A program made the translations under genes and the position numbers. Shown in pieces: positions 1 to 5,849 of a stretch of DNA of 7,896 nucleotides; within the stretch, counting starts at the first letter, position 1; the number at the start of each line of letters is the position of its first letter. The notes under the pieces are model-generated. The model had not been told where the DNA came from and searched no databases. It worked only from the letters and a program-made list of their open reading frames with translations. The stretch is from Candidatus Lightella neohaematopini. Its GTDB lineage: Bacteria > Pseudomonadota > Gammaproteobacteria > Enterobacterales > Enterobacteriaceae. The stretch lies in contig JAOBJR010000081.1 of NCBI GenBank assembly GCA_025728395.1, positions 1-7,896 on the forward strand. The letters are read 5' to 3'.

Positions 1-303
1 TGTCCATTTTTCTGGTTCAACTTTATTTTTTATAGCTGCTTCTTCTGCTGGTAAACCAAAAGCATCCCATCCAATAGGATATAAAACATTTTTTCCTAAC
101 ATACGATGATAACGTGATATAATATCACCAATTGTATAATTACGTATATGACCTATATGTAAATTACCAGAAGGATATGGTAGCATAGATAAACAATAAT
201 ACTTTTCTTTATTAATATCTTCATTTACTTTAAATGTATTATTTGTTTGCCAATACTGTTGAACAATATATTCTATTTCTTTATGATTATATTCGTTAAA
301 CAT
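1..303 (-). CDS. leuS: Leucyl-tRNA synthetase, N-terminal part (cut by window edge)
   Basis: The gene reads leftward from ATG at 303-301 and stays open for 101 codons to the window edge; the rest lies outside. LeuS is a class I aminoacyl-tRNA synthetase that charges tRNA-Leu with leucine in the cytosol. The translation starts [12 protein letters not shown] and carries the nucleotide-binding signature [17 protein letters not shown], with HIGH at residues 49-52, the same position as HMGH in E. coli LeuS as I recall it. It then has the family block [16 protein letters not shown]. The start is supported by this residue-for-residue register. No Shine-Dalgarno sequence is visible upstream. The matching tRNA-Leu(UAG) lies at 2359-2441. 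The editing domain and KMSKS loop are not in view, so integrity beyond this point is unknown. Confidence 0.97.
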   Translation of the reverse strand, partial: MFNEYNHKEIEYIVQQYWQTNNTFKVNEDINKEKYYCLSMLPYPSGNLHIGHIRNYTIGDIISRYHRMLGKNVLYPIGWDAFGLPAEEAAIKNKVEPEKWT

Positions 304-372
304 AATAACTTAATTAATATTCTTTTTTGTATAAAAAAATTAATACTATTCTAAATTAATAAAATATTTATT

Positions 373-389
373 AGTTTAAATATTAAACT
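373..389. repeat. Short inverted repeat between ybeY and leuS
   Basis: AGTTTAA (373-379) and TTAAACT (383-389) form a perfect 7-bp inverted repeat around a 3-nt loop. It sits in the 146-bp spacer between the ybeY stop and the leuS start, both on the minus strand. It has one G-C pair and no adjoining T-tract, so it is not a convincing terminator. The 8-bp palindrome ACTATAGT at 411-418 lies in the same spacer. In DNA this AT-rich, chance palindromes of this size are expected. Confidence 0.3.
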
Positions 390-449
390 TCTATAAAATA
401 AGTACTACCTACTATAGTTAGTTTAATAAAAAATTAACATAAATATAAG

Positions 450-890
450 CTAATATTTTAAGTTATTTAAAATACTTTTTTCTAAATTCATCATAATAAC
501 ACTATTTTTTTTAGAATTATGTTTATAATTTAATAAATGTAATAATCCATGAATTAACATATGTGAATAATGCATTTCTAATTTTTTATTTAACTTAATT
601 GATTCATATTCAATTATTTGCCAACATATTACAATATCACCTATTATAGGAATAATAGTATTTGTTTTAAAAATAAATGGAAATACTAACAAGTTAGTTA
701 CAGTATTTAAATTTCTATATTTTTTGTTTAAAAAATATATTATTGATCTACTAACAATAATTACATTAACATGTACGTCATGTGTTAATACTGGTAATAC
801 ATTACTAATCCAGTACTTAAATTTTTTATTTGATGGTAAAACATTAGGTTTTTTTCCTAAAATTATAATATCAGATATTATTTTATACAT
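450..890 (-). CDS. ybeY: Endoribonuclease/rRNA maturation factor YbeY
   Basis: YbeY is a small zinc-dependent protein (UPF0054 family) needed for 16S rRNA 3'-end maturation and ribosome quality control. The 146-residue product carries the metal-site pattern HGLLHLLNYKH, with His114, His118 and His124 at the same numbers as the E. coli zinc ligands. It also keeps Arg59 in NKKYRN, and the core GDIVICWQII matches the family GDxxIC block. E. coli YbeY is about 155 residues, so the C-terminus is slightly short. Two usually conserved positions differ: the family GYDH is NYKH here, and the acidic stretch after it is replaced by Lys/Asn. The start at 890 gives the register of the E. coli protein; no clear Shine-Dalgarno sequence precedes it. 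The E. coli partners ybeZ and ybeX are not adjacent. Confidence 0.93.
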   Translation of the reverse strand: MYKIISDIIILGKKPNVLPSNKKFKYWISNVLPVLTHDVHVNVIIVSRSIIYFLNKKYRNLNTVTNLLVFPFIFKTNTIIPIIGDIVICWQIIEYESIKLNKKLEMHYSHMLIHGLLHLLNYKHNSKKNSVIMMNLEKSILNNLKY

Positions 891-917
891 TTTTATCTTT
901 TAATAAGTTATAAATAC

Positions 918-945
918 ATATTATAATACTAAAATCTTATAATAT
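918..945. repeat. 9-bp all-AT inverted repeat in the ybeY/ubiF divergent spacer
   Basis: ATATTATAA (918-926) and TTATAATAT (937-945) are perfect inverse copies 10 nt apart, in the 123-bp spacer between the divergent ybeY start and the ubiF remnant. Each arm contains the sigma-70 -10 hexamer TATAAT on one strand or the other, including a minus-strand TATAAT at 925-920 that could serve ybeY. No -35-like hexamer sits at the right distance, so promoter assignment is speculative. Confidence 0.3.
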
Positions 946-1013
946 TTTATTATTTTTTAATAAAAAAAATAAAATAATTAAATTAATTTTTTTTTAATTT
1001 CTACTAAATAAAT

Positions 1014-2150
1014 ATGTATAACAAAAAAAATATGACATAGCTATAGTTGGTGGTGGTATTATAGTTATGTCATTAGCCTTATCGTTAAAATTAAATAAAT
1101 TTAATATAAAATTAATTAATAATAAATTTAATTATTATATTAATTATTCTAATTTAGATACTAAGATAATAGCTATTAATTATGCTTCTATATCATTTTT
1201 AGAAAAAATTAATGTTTTGGTTAGATATTGATACTAACACTATAAAATCATATAAAAAATTAGAAGTATGGGAAAATAATAATTTGAAGTTATCATTTAA
1301 TTCTAATATTCTAAAATTAAAAAAAATTAGGTTATATAATAGAAAATAATTTATTAAAGCAAAGCATTATTAAATTTGATAATAAAATATAGAAAAAATA
1401 TTAATTTTAATTATAAACTTAATAAATGGAAAATATTATTAAGTAATAACGATATTATTTATTCTGACACAGTGCCGATGAATCCATCATCATTAATAAA
1501 TAAAATACTAAATAATAGTATAAATATTTAGTATTATAAACAATCATGTTGTTAATTATAATTATTACTAGTAATATTGGTGATGTTGTTTAGTAAGAAT
1601 TTTATTCTAGTGGACCAAAAGCATTTTTACCATTATATAATAATCAAGCACTGTTAATTTAGTATGATTATTCATCATTTATTAACTATTTATCTAATTT
1701 ATCGATAAATAAATTATCTAACGAAATAAGAAAATATTTTCCCCCGAATATTAGGTAATTTTAAAGCATTAAATAAATCATCATTACCTATAAAAGAATA
1801 ATAACAAAAAAATTTACAGAATCTAATTTTGTATTAACTAATGATACGTATTGTACTGTACATCCATTAGCTGGACAAGTAACTAATATTGGTTTTTATA
1901 ATATAAATATACTATCTAATTTGCTAAATAATTATAATAGTACGTATCATAATTATCATTATTAATTAATTATTATAAAACTATTTGTATGTATAAAAAT
2001 TTACCAGTAGAAGTTAGTACTAATTTGATATATAGTATTTTTAAAGATAATTCTTATATATTAAGAAAATTACGTAATTTAGAATTAGATATTATTAATA
2101 ATATCTTTTTAAAAAAGATAATTATGAAATATGCTTTAAGCTTATATTAA
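1014..2150 (+). pseudogene. ubiF: Degraded 2-octaprenyl-3-methyl-6-methoxy-1,4-benzoquinol hydroxylase
   Basis: This 1137-bp stretch has no long open frame, yet its three forward frames together spell a UbiF-type FAD monooxygenase. In order they give IAIVGGG (FAD-binding start, from 1037), DTKIIAINYAS, KKLEVWE, GYIIEN, SGPKAFLPLYNN, HPLAGQ (from 1861) and a C-terminus MKYALSLY ending at TAA 2148-2150; E. coli UbiF ends KYALGL. Lesions include frame changes at the A8 run 1023-1030, T4 run 1215-1218, A8 run 1319-1326 and C5 run 1741-1745. There are further frame changes near 1795-1819 and between 1880 and 1980. In-frame stops include TAG 1390-1392 and TAG 1660-1662, the latter at a Trp position of UbiF. 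Length is close to the intact gene (about 391 codons). UbiF performs the C6 hydroxylation in ubiquinone synthesis. The assignment over paralogues UbiH/UbiI rests on position next to the Met-Leu-Gln tRNA cluster and on the C-terminus. Confidence 0.92.
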
Positions 2151-2160
2151 TAATTATCTT
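2111..2160 (-). terminator. Rho-independent terminator candidate of the tRNA operon
   Basis: Read on the minus strand, an 11-bp perfect stem (2160-2150 with 2125-2115, arms AAGATAATTAT and ATAATTATCTT) begins 8 nt after the tRNA-Met 3' end. It continues inward through a small asymmetric loop into five more pairs (2148-2144 with 2132-2128) and a GCT/AGC tip. The 3' arm ends in CTT and runs directly into TTTT (2114-2111), as in an intrinsic terminator. The stem is AT-rich with few G-C pairs. It overlaps the last 36 bases of the ubiF remnant. A second palindrome (2102-2110 with 2112-2120) overlaps the T-tract and could compete with it. Confidence 0.55.
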
Positions 2161-2167
2161 AATAAAA

Positions 2168-2241
2168 TAGCTACGACAGGATTCGAACCTGTACCATCAG
2201 CATTATGAGTGCTGTGCTCTAACCAAATAAGCTACGTAGCC
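2168..2241 (-). tRNA. tRNA-Met (elongator, anticodon CAU)
   Basis: The complement of 2241-2168 folds as a cloverleaf: acceptor GGCTACG/CGTAGCT, D stem GCTT/GAGC, anticodon stem CAGCA/TGCTG with loop CTCATAA (anticodon CAT), T stem ACAGG/CCTGT with loop TTCGAAT, and discriminator A at 2168. It closely matches E. coli metT/metU elongator tRNA-Met rather than initiator tRNA or the CAU-bearing tRNA-Ile. The first acceptor pair is G1-U72 instead of G1-C72. CCA is not encoded (TTTT follows), so a CCA-adding enzyme is required. It is the last gene of the three-tRNA cluster. Confidence 0.95.
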
Positions 2242-2258
2242 AATGTATGATTATAATT

Positions 2259-2329
2259 CTGGGGTACCAGGATTCGAACCTGGGATGGTGGGATCAAAAC
2301 CCACTGCCTTTCCTCTTGGCTATACCCCA
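2259..2329 (-). tRNA. tRNA-Gln (anticodon UUG)
   Basis: The complement of 2329-2259 gives acceptor TGGGGTA/TACCCCA, D arm GCC/GGC, anticodon stem GTGGG/CCCAC with loop TTTTGAT (anticodon TTG), T stem CCAGG/CCTGG with loop TTCGAAT, and discriminator G at 2259. The weak T1-A72 pair and G73 are known GlnRS identity elements and are both kept. The variable loop is four bases, one fewer than in E. coli glnU. CCA is not encoded. It lies between tRNA-Leu and tRNA-Met, with its synthetase gene glnS 300 bp away on the other strand. Confidence 0.96.
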
Positions 2330-2358
2330 AAATTATTATATTTTTTAATATATCACTA

Positions 2359-2441
2359 TGCGGAAGACGAGATTTGAACTCGTACACCAAAATAGTGCCA
2401 GAACCTAAATCTGGTGCGTCTACCAATTTCGCCACTTCCGC
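2359..2441 (-). tRNA. tRNA-Leu (anticodon UAG)
   Basis: The complement of 2441-2359 is a class II tRNA with a long variable arm: acceptor GCGGAAG/CTTCCGC, anticodon stem CCAGA/TCTGG with loop TTTAGGT (anticodon TAG), T stem ACGAG/CTCGT with loop TTCAAAT, and discriminator A. It is nearly identical in the D and anticodon arms to E. coli leuW. It reads CUN codons. CCA is not encoded. It is first in the cluster, so the operon promoter should lie at 2442 or above. Confidence 0.96.
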
Positions 2442-2454
2442 TTTAACAAAGAAA

Positions 2455-2470
2455 ATTATACTAAGTATAA
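2455..2470 (-). promoter_or_regulatory. Possible -10 region of the tRNA operon
   Basis: On the minus strand TATAAT occurs at 2460-2455, 13 nt before the first base of tRNA-Leu, which is a sensible place for a tRNA promoter. It overlaps a 6-bp inverted repeat, TTATAC (2456-2461) with GTATAA (2465-2470). I cannot find a matching -35 hexamer 16-18 nt upstream. The rest of the 190-bp spacer up to glnS contains several TATAAT-like strings (2537, 2554, 2595 on plus), none with a good -35, so the glnS promoter remains unassigned. Confidence 0.3.
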
Positions 2471-2615
2471 AATTTTAATTATTATATTAATATTTATATT
2501 TAACTAAATTTTTATTAAAAATACACAACATAGTATTATAATTGTAAATTTAATATAATACAACACGATTAAATTATTATATGCATTAATAATTTATAAT
2601 ATTTAATTAATATAT

Positions 2616-2620
2616 AGGAA
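2616..2620 (+). promoter_or_regulatory. Shine-Dalgarno sequence of glnS
   Basis: AGGAA lies 11 nt before the glnS ATG at 2632. It is one of only two recognisable Shine-Dalgarno sequences in the window and supports the chosen glnS start. Confidence 0.6.
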
Positions 2621-2631
2621 TAGTATTAAAT

Positions 2632-4260
2632 ATGAAAGATTTTAGTAAAAATAATTTTATCTATAATATTATAAATAATGATATAATAAAAAATAAATAT
2701 AAAATAATACATACTAGATTTTCTCCAGAACCAAATGGATATTTACATATCGGTCATATAAAATCAATATATTTAAATTTTAGTATCGCCATAAATTATA
2801 ATGGTAAGTTTAATTTAAGATTTGATGATACTAATCCAGACCATGAAAAATTAAAATTTATTAATTCTATAATAAACGATATAAAATGGTTAGGATGTTT
2901 TAATCATAAAAAAATTTTTTACGCATCAAATTATTTTTCTCAAATGTATAATTATGCAATAGAATTAATAAATAAAAACTTAGCTTATGTTGATCTTTTA
3001 AGTAAAGAAGAAATAAAAATTTATAGAGGTACATTAACTACACCAGGTATAAATAGTCCTTATAGAAATCAAAGTAAAAGAAATAATCTTATTTTATTTA
3101 AAAAAATGCGTTATGGTAAATTTAGTCAAGGAACAGCTTGTTTAAGAGCAAAAATAGATATGAAATCACCATGTCTAATTATGCGAGATCCAGTATTATA
3201 CAGAATAAAATATATCCATCATCATCAAACTAATAATGATTGGTGTATATATCCAACATATGATTTTGCTCATTGTATATCTGATGCAATTGAAGGTATA
3301 ACGCATTCATTATGTACTTCGGAATTTATAGAAAATAGAAAATTATATAATTGGATATTAAAAAATATATCAGTTAATCATTATCCTAAACAATATGAAT
3401 TTGCCCCATTAAGCTTATCATATAATGTATTGTCAAAAAGAAAATTAAAAATATTAGTAAATAAAAAAATTGTTAATGGATGGGACGATCCTAGAATGCC
3501 AACTATAGCTGGATTAAGACGTCGTGGTTATACTGCAAGTTCTTTAATAGAATTTTGTAAACGTGTTGGTGTTACTAAACAAAATAGTTTAATTAATATA
3601 AAATTATTAGAATATTGTATTAATAAAGAATTAAATATTAATGCTCCAAGAGTTATGGCTGTAATAAATCCAGTACTTTTAATTATAAATAGTTTACCTA
3701 AAAATTATTGTATGTGTATTAATGTACCTAATCATCCTAACAATCCTAGTATGGGTAAAAAAAATATAATGTTAACTAGAGAAATATATATAGATAGAAC
3801 TGATTTTAACGAATTTTATACTAAAGATTTTAAAAAGTTGACTTTATTTAAAAAGGTAAAATTAAGATATTCTTATGTAATAAAAGCTTATAAAGTTTTA
3901 AAAAAAAATAATAAAATAATAGCTATTTTTTGTAATCATGAACAGTATAAAACAAATAAAAACGTTAAAAATAAAATAAGTATTATACATTGGGTATCAA
4001 AAAAATATAGTTTACCTGCAGAATTTAGATTATATGAAAATTTATTTAATTTAGCTAATATAGAAAATAAAACAAATTTTGTTGCATACATAAATAAAAA
4101 TTCACTAATTACTAAATACGGATTTGTAGAAAAAAGTATACAAATAAATCAAAATAGCACTTTTCAATTTGAAAGAGAAGGGTATTTTTGTTTAGATAAA
4201 GATTATTTAAACAAAACATCAATAGTATTTAACAGAATAACTAATATAAAGCATAATTAA
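2632..4260 (+). CDS. glnS: Glutaminyl-tRNA synthetase
   Basis: GlnRS is the class I synthetase that attaches glutamine to tRNA-Gln in the cytosol. The 542-residue product (E. coli about 554) carries PEPNGYLHIGH with HIGH at 39-42, followed by LRFDDTNP, the region lining the amino-acid pocket. It also has RDPVLYRIK, YPTYDFAHCISDAIEGITHSLC and the KMSKS-equivalent VLSKR at 266-270 (VMSKR in E. coli). GWDDPRMPT and GLRRRGYT follow. The C-terminal beta-barrel anticodon-binding half is intact and ends with the family block FQFEREGYFCLD. The start aligns with the E. coli N-terminus and has AGGAA upstream. The partner tRNA-Gln(UUG) is encoded just upstream on the other strand, as in E. coli. No frameshift is visible. 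The stop lies 14 bp from the convergent fldA stop. Confidence 0.98.
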   Translation: MKDFSKNNFIYNIINNDIIKNKYKIIHTRFSPEPNGYLHIGHIKSIYLNFSIAINYNGKFNLRFDDTNPDHEKLKFINSIINDIKWLGCFNHKKIFYASNYFSQMYNYAIELINKNLAYVDLLSKEEIKIYRGTLTTPGINSPYRNQSKRNNLILFKKMRYGKFSQGTACLRAKIDMKSPCLIMRDPVLYRIKYIHHHQTNNDWCIYPTYDFAHCISDAIEGITHSLCTSEFIENRKLYNWILKNISVNHYPKQYEFAPLSLSYNVLSKRKLKILVNKKIVNGWDDPRMPTIAGLRRRGYTASSLIEFCKRVGVTKQNSLINIKLLEYCINKELNINAPRVMAVINPVLLIINSLPKNYCMCINVPNHPNNPSMGKKNIMLTREIYIDRTDFNEFYTKDFKKLTLFKKVKLRYSYVIKAYKVLKKNNKIIAIFCNHEQYKTNKNVKNKISIIHWVSKKYSLPAEFRLYENLFNLANIENKTNFVAYINKNSLITKYGFVEKSIQINQNSTFQFEREGYFCLDKDYLNKTSIVFNRITNIKHN

Positions 4261-4274
4261 AGAAGAAATTAATA

Positions 4275-4796
4275 CTATAATACTAAACTAATATTCATTT
4301 CTCTTAGTATTTGTTTAATCCATAAATCTATTCTATTAATGGATAACTCTGATTGTCTATCTTCATCTAATGCTAAACCCAAAAAATAATTATTATTTAA
4401 TAAACCTTTAGATGATTCAAAATTATAACCTATGACAGGCCAGTAACCACATAAATTTGCATTATTTTTTTTAATAATATTAGCTATTATTCCTATAGCA
4501 TCACAAAAATATTGTGGATAATCTTCCTGATCACCACAACCAAATATTGCAACATTTTTATCAGAAAAATTAATTTTTTTTAATATTGGTATAAAATCAT
4601 CCCAATCACATTGAACTTCCCCATAATACCAAGTAGGTACTCCGAATATTAAATTATTATATTTTTCTAAATCACTTTTTTTGCTATTAGCAATGTCAAA
4701 TAAATCACTATTATTCTTACCTAATTTATTATGAATAATATTAGCTATATTTTCAGTATTACCTGTATCACTACCAAAAAAAATACCTATACTCAT
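4275..4796 (-). CDS. fldA: Flavodoxin 1
   Basis: Flavodoxin is a small FMN-binding, low-potential electron carrier of the cytosol. In enterobacteria it reduces radical-SAM and isoprenoid enzymes such as BioB, IspG and IspH. The 173-residue product (E. coli 176) has the phosphate loop GSDTGNTE near residues 8-15. PTWYYGE supplies the FMN-stacking Trp56, and [15 protein letters not shown] supplies Tyr93; these correspond to Trp57 and Tyr94 in E. coli. The stretch GLALDEDRQ near the C-terminus is typical of long-chain flavodoxins. The start is supported by AGGAAG (complement of 4803-4808) six nt upstream and by alignment. In E. coli fur follows fldA; here fur is absent and the gene ends 14 bp from the convergent glnS stop. 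Confidence 0.98.
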   Translation of the reverse strand: MSIGIFFGSDTGNTENIANIIHNKLGKNNSDLFDIANSKKSDLEKYNNLIFGVPTWYYGEVQCDWDDFIPILKKINFSDKNVAIFGCGDQEDYPQYFCDAIGIIANIIKKNNANLCGYWPVIGYNFESSKGLLNNNYFLGLALDEDRQSELSINRIDLWIKQILREMNISLVL

Positions 4797-4802
4797 ATAT
4801 TT

Positions 4803-4808
4803 CTTCCT
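4803..4808 (-). promoter_or_regulatory. Shine-Dalgarno sequence of fldA
   Basis: On the minus strand AGGAAG ends six nt before the fldA ATG. It is the strongest ribosome-binding site in the window. Confidence 0.7.
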
Positions 4809-4833
4809 AGAAAATAGTAAATTAAAATGATTT

Positions 4834-4862
4834 ATACTATATTATTTATTTTAAATTGTCAA
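4834..4862 (-). promoter_or_regulatory. Sigma-70 promoter candidate for fldA
   Basis: On the minus strand a perfect -35 hexamer TTGACA (4862-4857) is followed after 17 nt by TAGTAT (4839-4834), a four-of-six match to TATAAT. Other -10 choices are TATAGT at 15-nt spacing and TATAAA at 20-nt spacing. Transcription would begin near 4827 and give a leader of about 30 nt that includes the AGGAAG site. TTGACA is rare in DNA this AT-rich, which raises the weight of the match. It is back to back with the ybgI promoter. Confidence 0.5.
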
Positions 4863-4895
4863 TTATGTATTATTTACATGAAAAATAAATTAAAA

Positions 4896-4924
4896 TTGAA
4901 AATAGTATTACTAACATATATACT
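4896..4924 (+). promoter_or_regulatory. Sigma-70 promoter candidate for ybgI, predicting a leaderless mRNA
   Basis: TTGAAA (4896-4901) and TATACT (4919-4924) are separated by exactly 17 nt, each a five-of-six match to consensus. The expected start of transcription, about 7 nt after the -10, is near 4931, two bases before the ybgI ATG at 4933. The ybgI start has no Shine-Dalgarno sequence, which fits leaderless initiation. Chance matches are common in AT-rich DNA, so this is inference. Confidence 0.45.
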
Positions 4925-4927
4925 ATT
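4901..4927. repeat. 8-bp inverted repeat overlapping the ybgI promoter
   Basis: AATAGTAT (4901-4908) and ATACTATT (4920-4927) are perfect inverse copies 11 nt apart. One arm abuts the putative -35 and the other covers the putative -10 of ybgI. A related half-site pair (AATAGTA at 4813-4819, ATACTAT at 4834-4840) occurs near the fldA promoter. It could be an operator or a by-product of low complexity. Confidence 0.3.
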
Positions 4928-4932
4928 ACAAT

Positions 4933-5700
4933 ATGATAAATAATATTGAACTTGAAGAAATTATTAACAATAAACTAAAAAGTCATAGCATAAATGATCC
5001 TTATTCTATTAATGGATTACAAGTAGAAGGAAAAAAAAAAATAAGTAAAATAGTTACTGGAGTAACTATTTGTCAGAAGTTAATAGACTACGCTATTGAA
5101 TTAAATGCAGATGCTATAATTGTACATCATGGTCTACTAAAACCAAAAAATGATTTAAAGGTTATTGGTTTAATGTCTAATAGATTAAGATCGTTATTAA
5201 CTAATAATATTAACTTATATGCATGGCATATACCATTAGATATTCACTTAGAATTAGGAAATAATACACAGTTTGCTAAATCATTAAATATTAATATTAT
5301 TGGTAATCTAAATAATTTAATAATGTATGGAAATTTTAATAAAATAATTACAAGTAATGAATTGTACTTAATATTAAGTAATAAATTACATTGTGATATT
5401 ATACATTATAATTATAATAATAATTTGATTAATGAATTAGCATGGTGTACTGGTAGTGGACACAATTATATTGAATTAGTTGCTAGATCAGGAATAAATT
5501 GTTTTGTAACAGGAAATATATCTGAAAATACCATATATTACTCTCAAGAGTACAAGATGAATTTTTATGCAGCTAATCATGATAATACTGAAGTTGGTGG
5601 TATTTATGCTCTTAGTAACTGGTTAAAAAACAAAAATCTTGATGTTACATTTATTAATTTATCTACTAAAAATAATAAAAATTTATTTAATAAATTTTAA
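4933..5700 (+). CDS. ybgI: NIF3-family dinuclear metal protein YbgI (DUF34)
   Basis: YbgI belongs to the widespread NIF3/DUF34 family, whose members form toroidal hexamers with a two-metal site; the reaction is not settled, and the label 'GTP cyclohydrolase 1 type 2 homolog' in databases is by similarity only. The 255-residue product (E. coli 247) keeps the metal ligands: His65-His66 in IVHHG, Asp103 in WHIPLDIH, and His216 and Glu220 in AANHDNTEVGG. E. coli has HHATE where this protein has HDNTE, so the second His is Asp. Other family blocks are SINGLQVEG and LAWCTGSGH. The start matches the E. coli N-terminus; there is no Shine-Dalgarno sequence and a promoter appears to sit immediately upstream. 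sucA follows in the same direction after 149 bp. Confidence 0.95.
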   Translation: MINNIELEEIINNKLKSHSINDPYSINGLQVEGKKKISKIVTGVTICQKLIDYAIELNADAIIVHHGLLKPKNDLKVIGLMSNRLRSLLTNNINLYAWHIPLDIHLELGNNTQFAKSLNINIIGNLNNLIMYGNFNKIITSNELYLILSNKLHCDIIHYNYNNNLINELAWCTGSGHNYIELVARSGINCFVTGNISENTIYYSQEYKMNFYAANHDNTEVGGIYALSNWLKNKNLDVTFINLSTKNNKNLFNKF

Positions 5701-5716
5701 CTAAATATTTTAGTTA
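5698..5716. repeat. Stem-loop at the ybgI stop codon
   Basis: TAACTAAA (5698-5705, starting with the ybgI stop codon) and TTTAGTTA (5709-5716) form an 8-bp stem with a 3-nt loop. Only one pair is G-C and no T-tract follows, so it is a poor intrinsic terminator. It may stabilise the mRNA 3' end or be chance. Confidence 0.3.
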
Positions 5717-5790
5717 TTAAATATAAAATAATTATTTAATAATAAAATCAATAATAAATTTTAATTTCATTAAAAATCTAATAAAATATG

Positions 5791-5822
5791 TTTTTATTAA
5801 GTATTTTGTACTTAAATAAAAA
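5791..5822. repeat. Bulged 13-bp hairpin in the ybgI-sucA spacer
   Basis: TTAAGTA (5797-5803) pairs with TACTTAA (5809-5815) over a 5-nt loop. After a single bulged A (5816) the stem continues with TTTTTA (5791-5796) and TAAAAA (5817-5822 region). It is the longest potential stem in this 149-bp spacer and ends 27 nt before the sucA ATG. The T-run is on the 5' arm, so it does not look like a plus-strand terminator. The spacer otherwise shows only A/T-rich sequence and no trace of coding for the missing SucA N-terminus. Confidence 0.35.
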
Positions 5823-5849
5823 ATAAATCAATAAATTAATAATTAAATT

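Noticed and set aside
304..449. Small gene or RNA in the leuS-ybeY spacer
   Set aside because: Stops are dense in all frames and only a 7-bp hairpin is visible; nothing supports a gene.
1014..2150. Rescue of ubiF by transcriptional slippage at poly-A runs
   Set aside because: Slippage could repair one or two A-run shifts, but the nonsense codons at 1390 and 1660, the C-run shift at 1741 and the later shifts are not of that kind.
2168..2241. CAU-anticodon tRNA as lysidine-modified tRNA-Ile or initiator tRNA
   Set aside because: The acceptor, D and T arms match elongator tRNA-Met; it lacks the C1xA72 mismatch and GGG/CCC anticodon stem of initiator tRNA and the acceptor stem of tRNA-Ile2.
2232..2435. 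Minus-strand open frame of 67 codons beginning MAKLVDAPDLGSG
   Set aside because: It runs through tRNA-Leu and tRNA-Gln; the MAKLVDAPDLG peptide is the well-known false protein obtained by translating tRNA-Leu genes.
5788..5826. Short frame from ATG 5788 upstream of sucA as a displaced SucA N-terminus
   Set aside because: It encodes only about 12 residues (MFLLSILYLNKK) before a stop and shows no resemblance to the SucA N-terminal segment.
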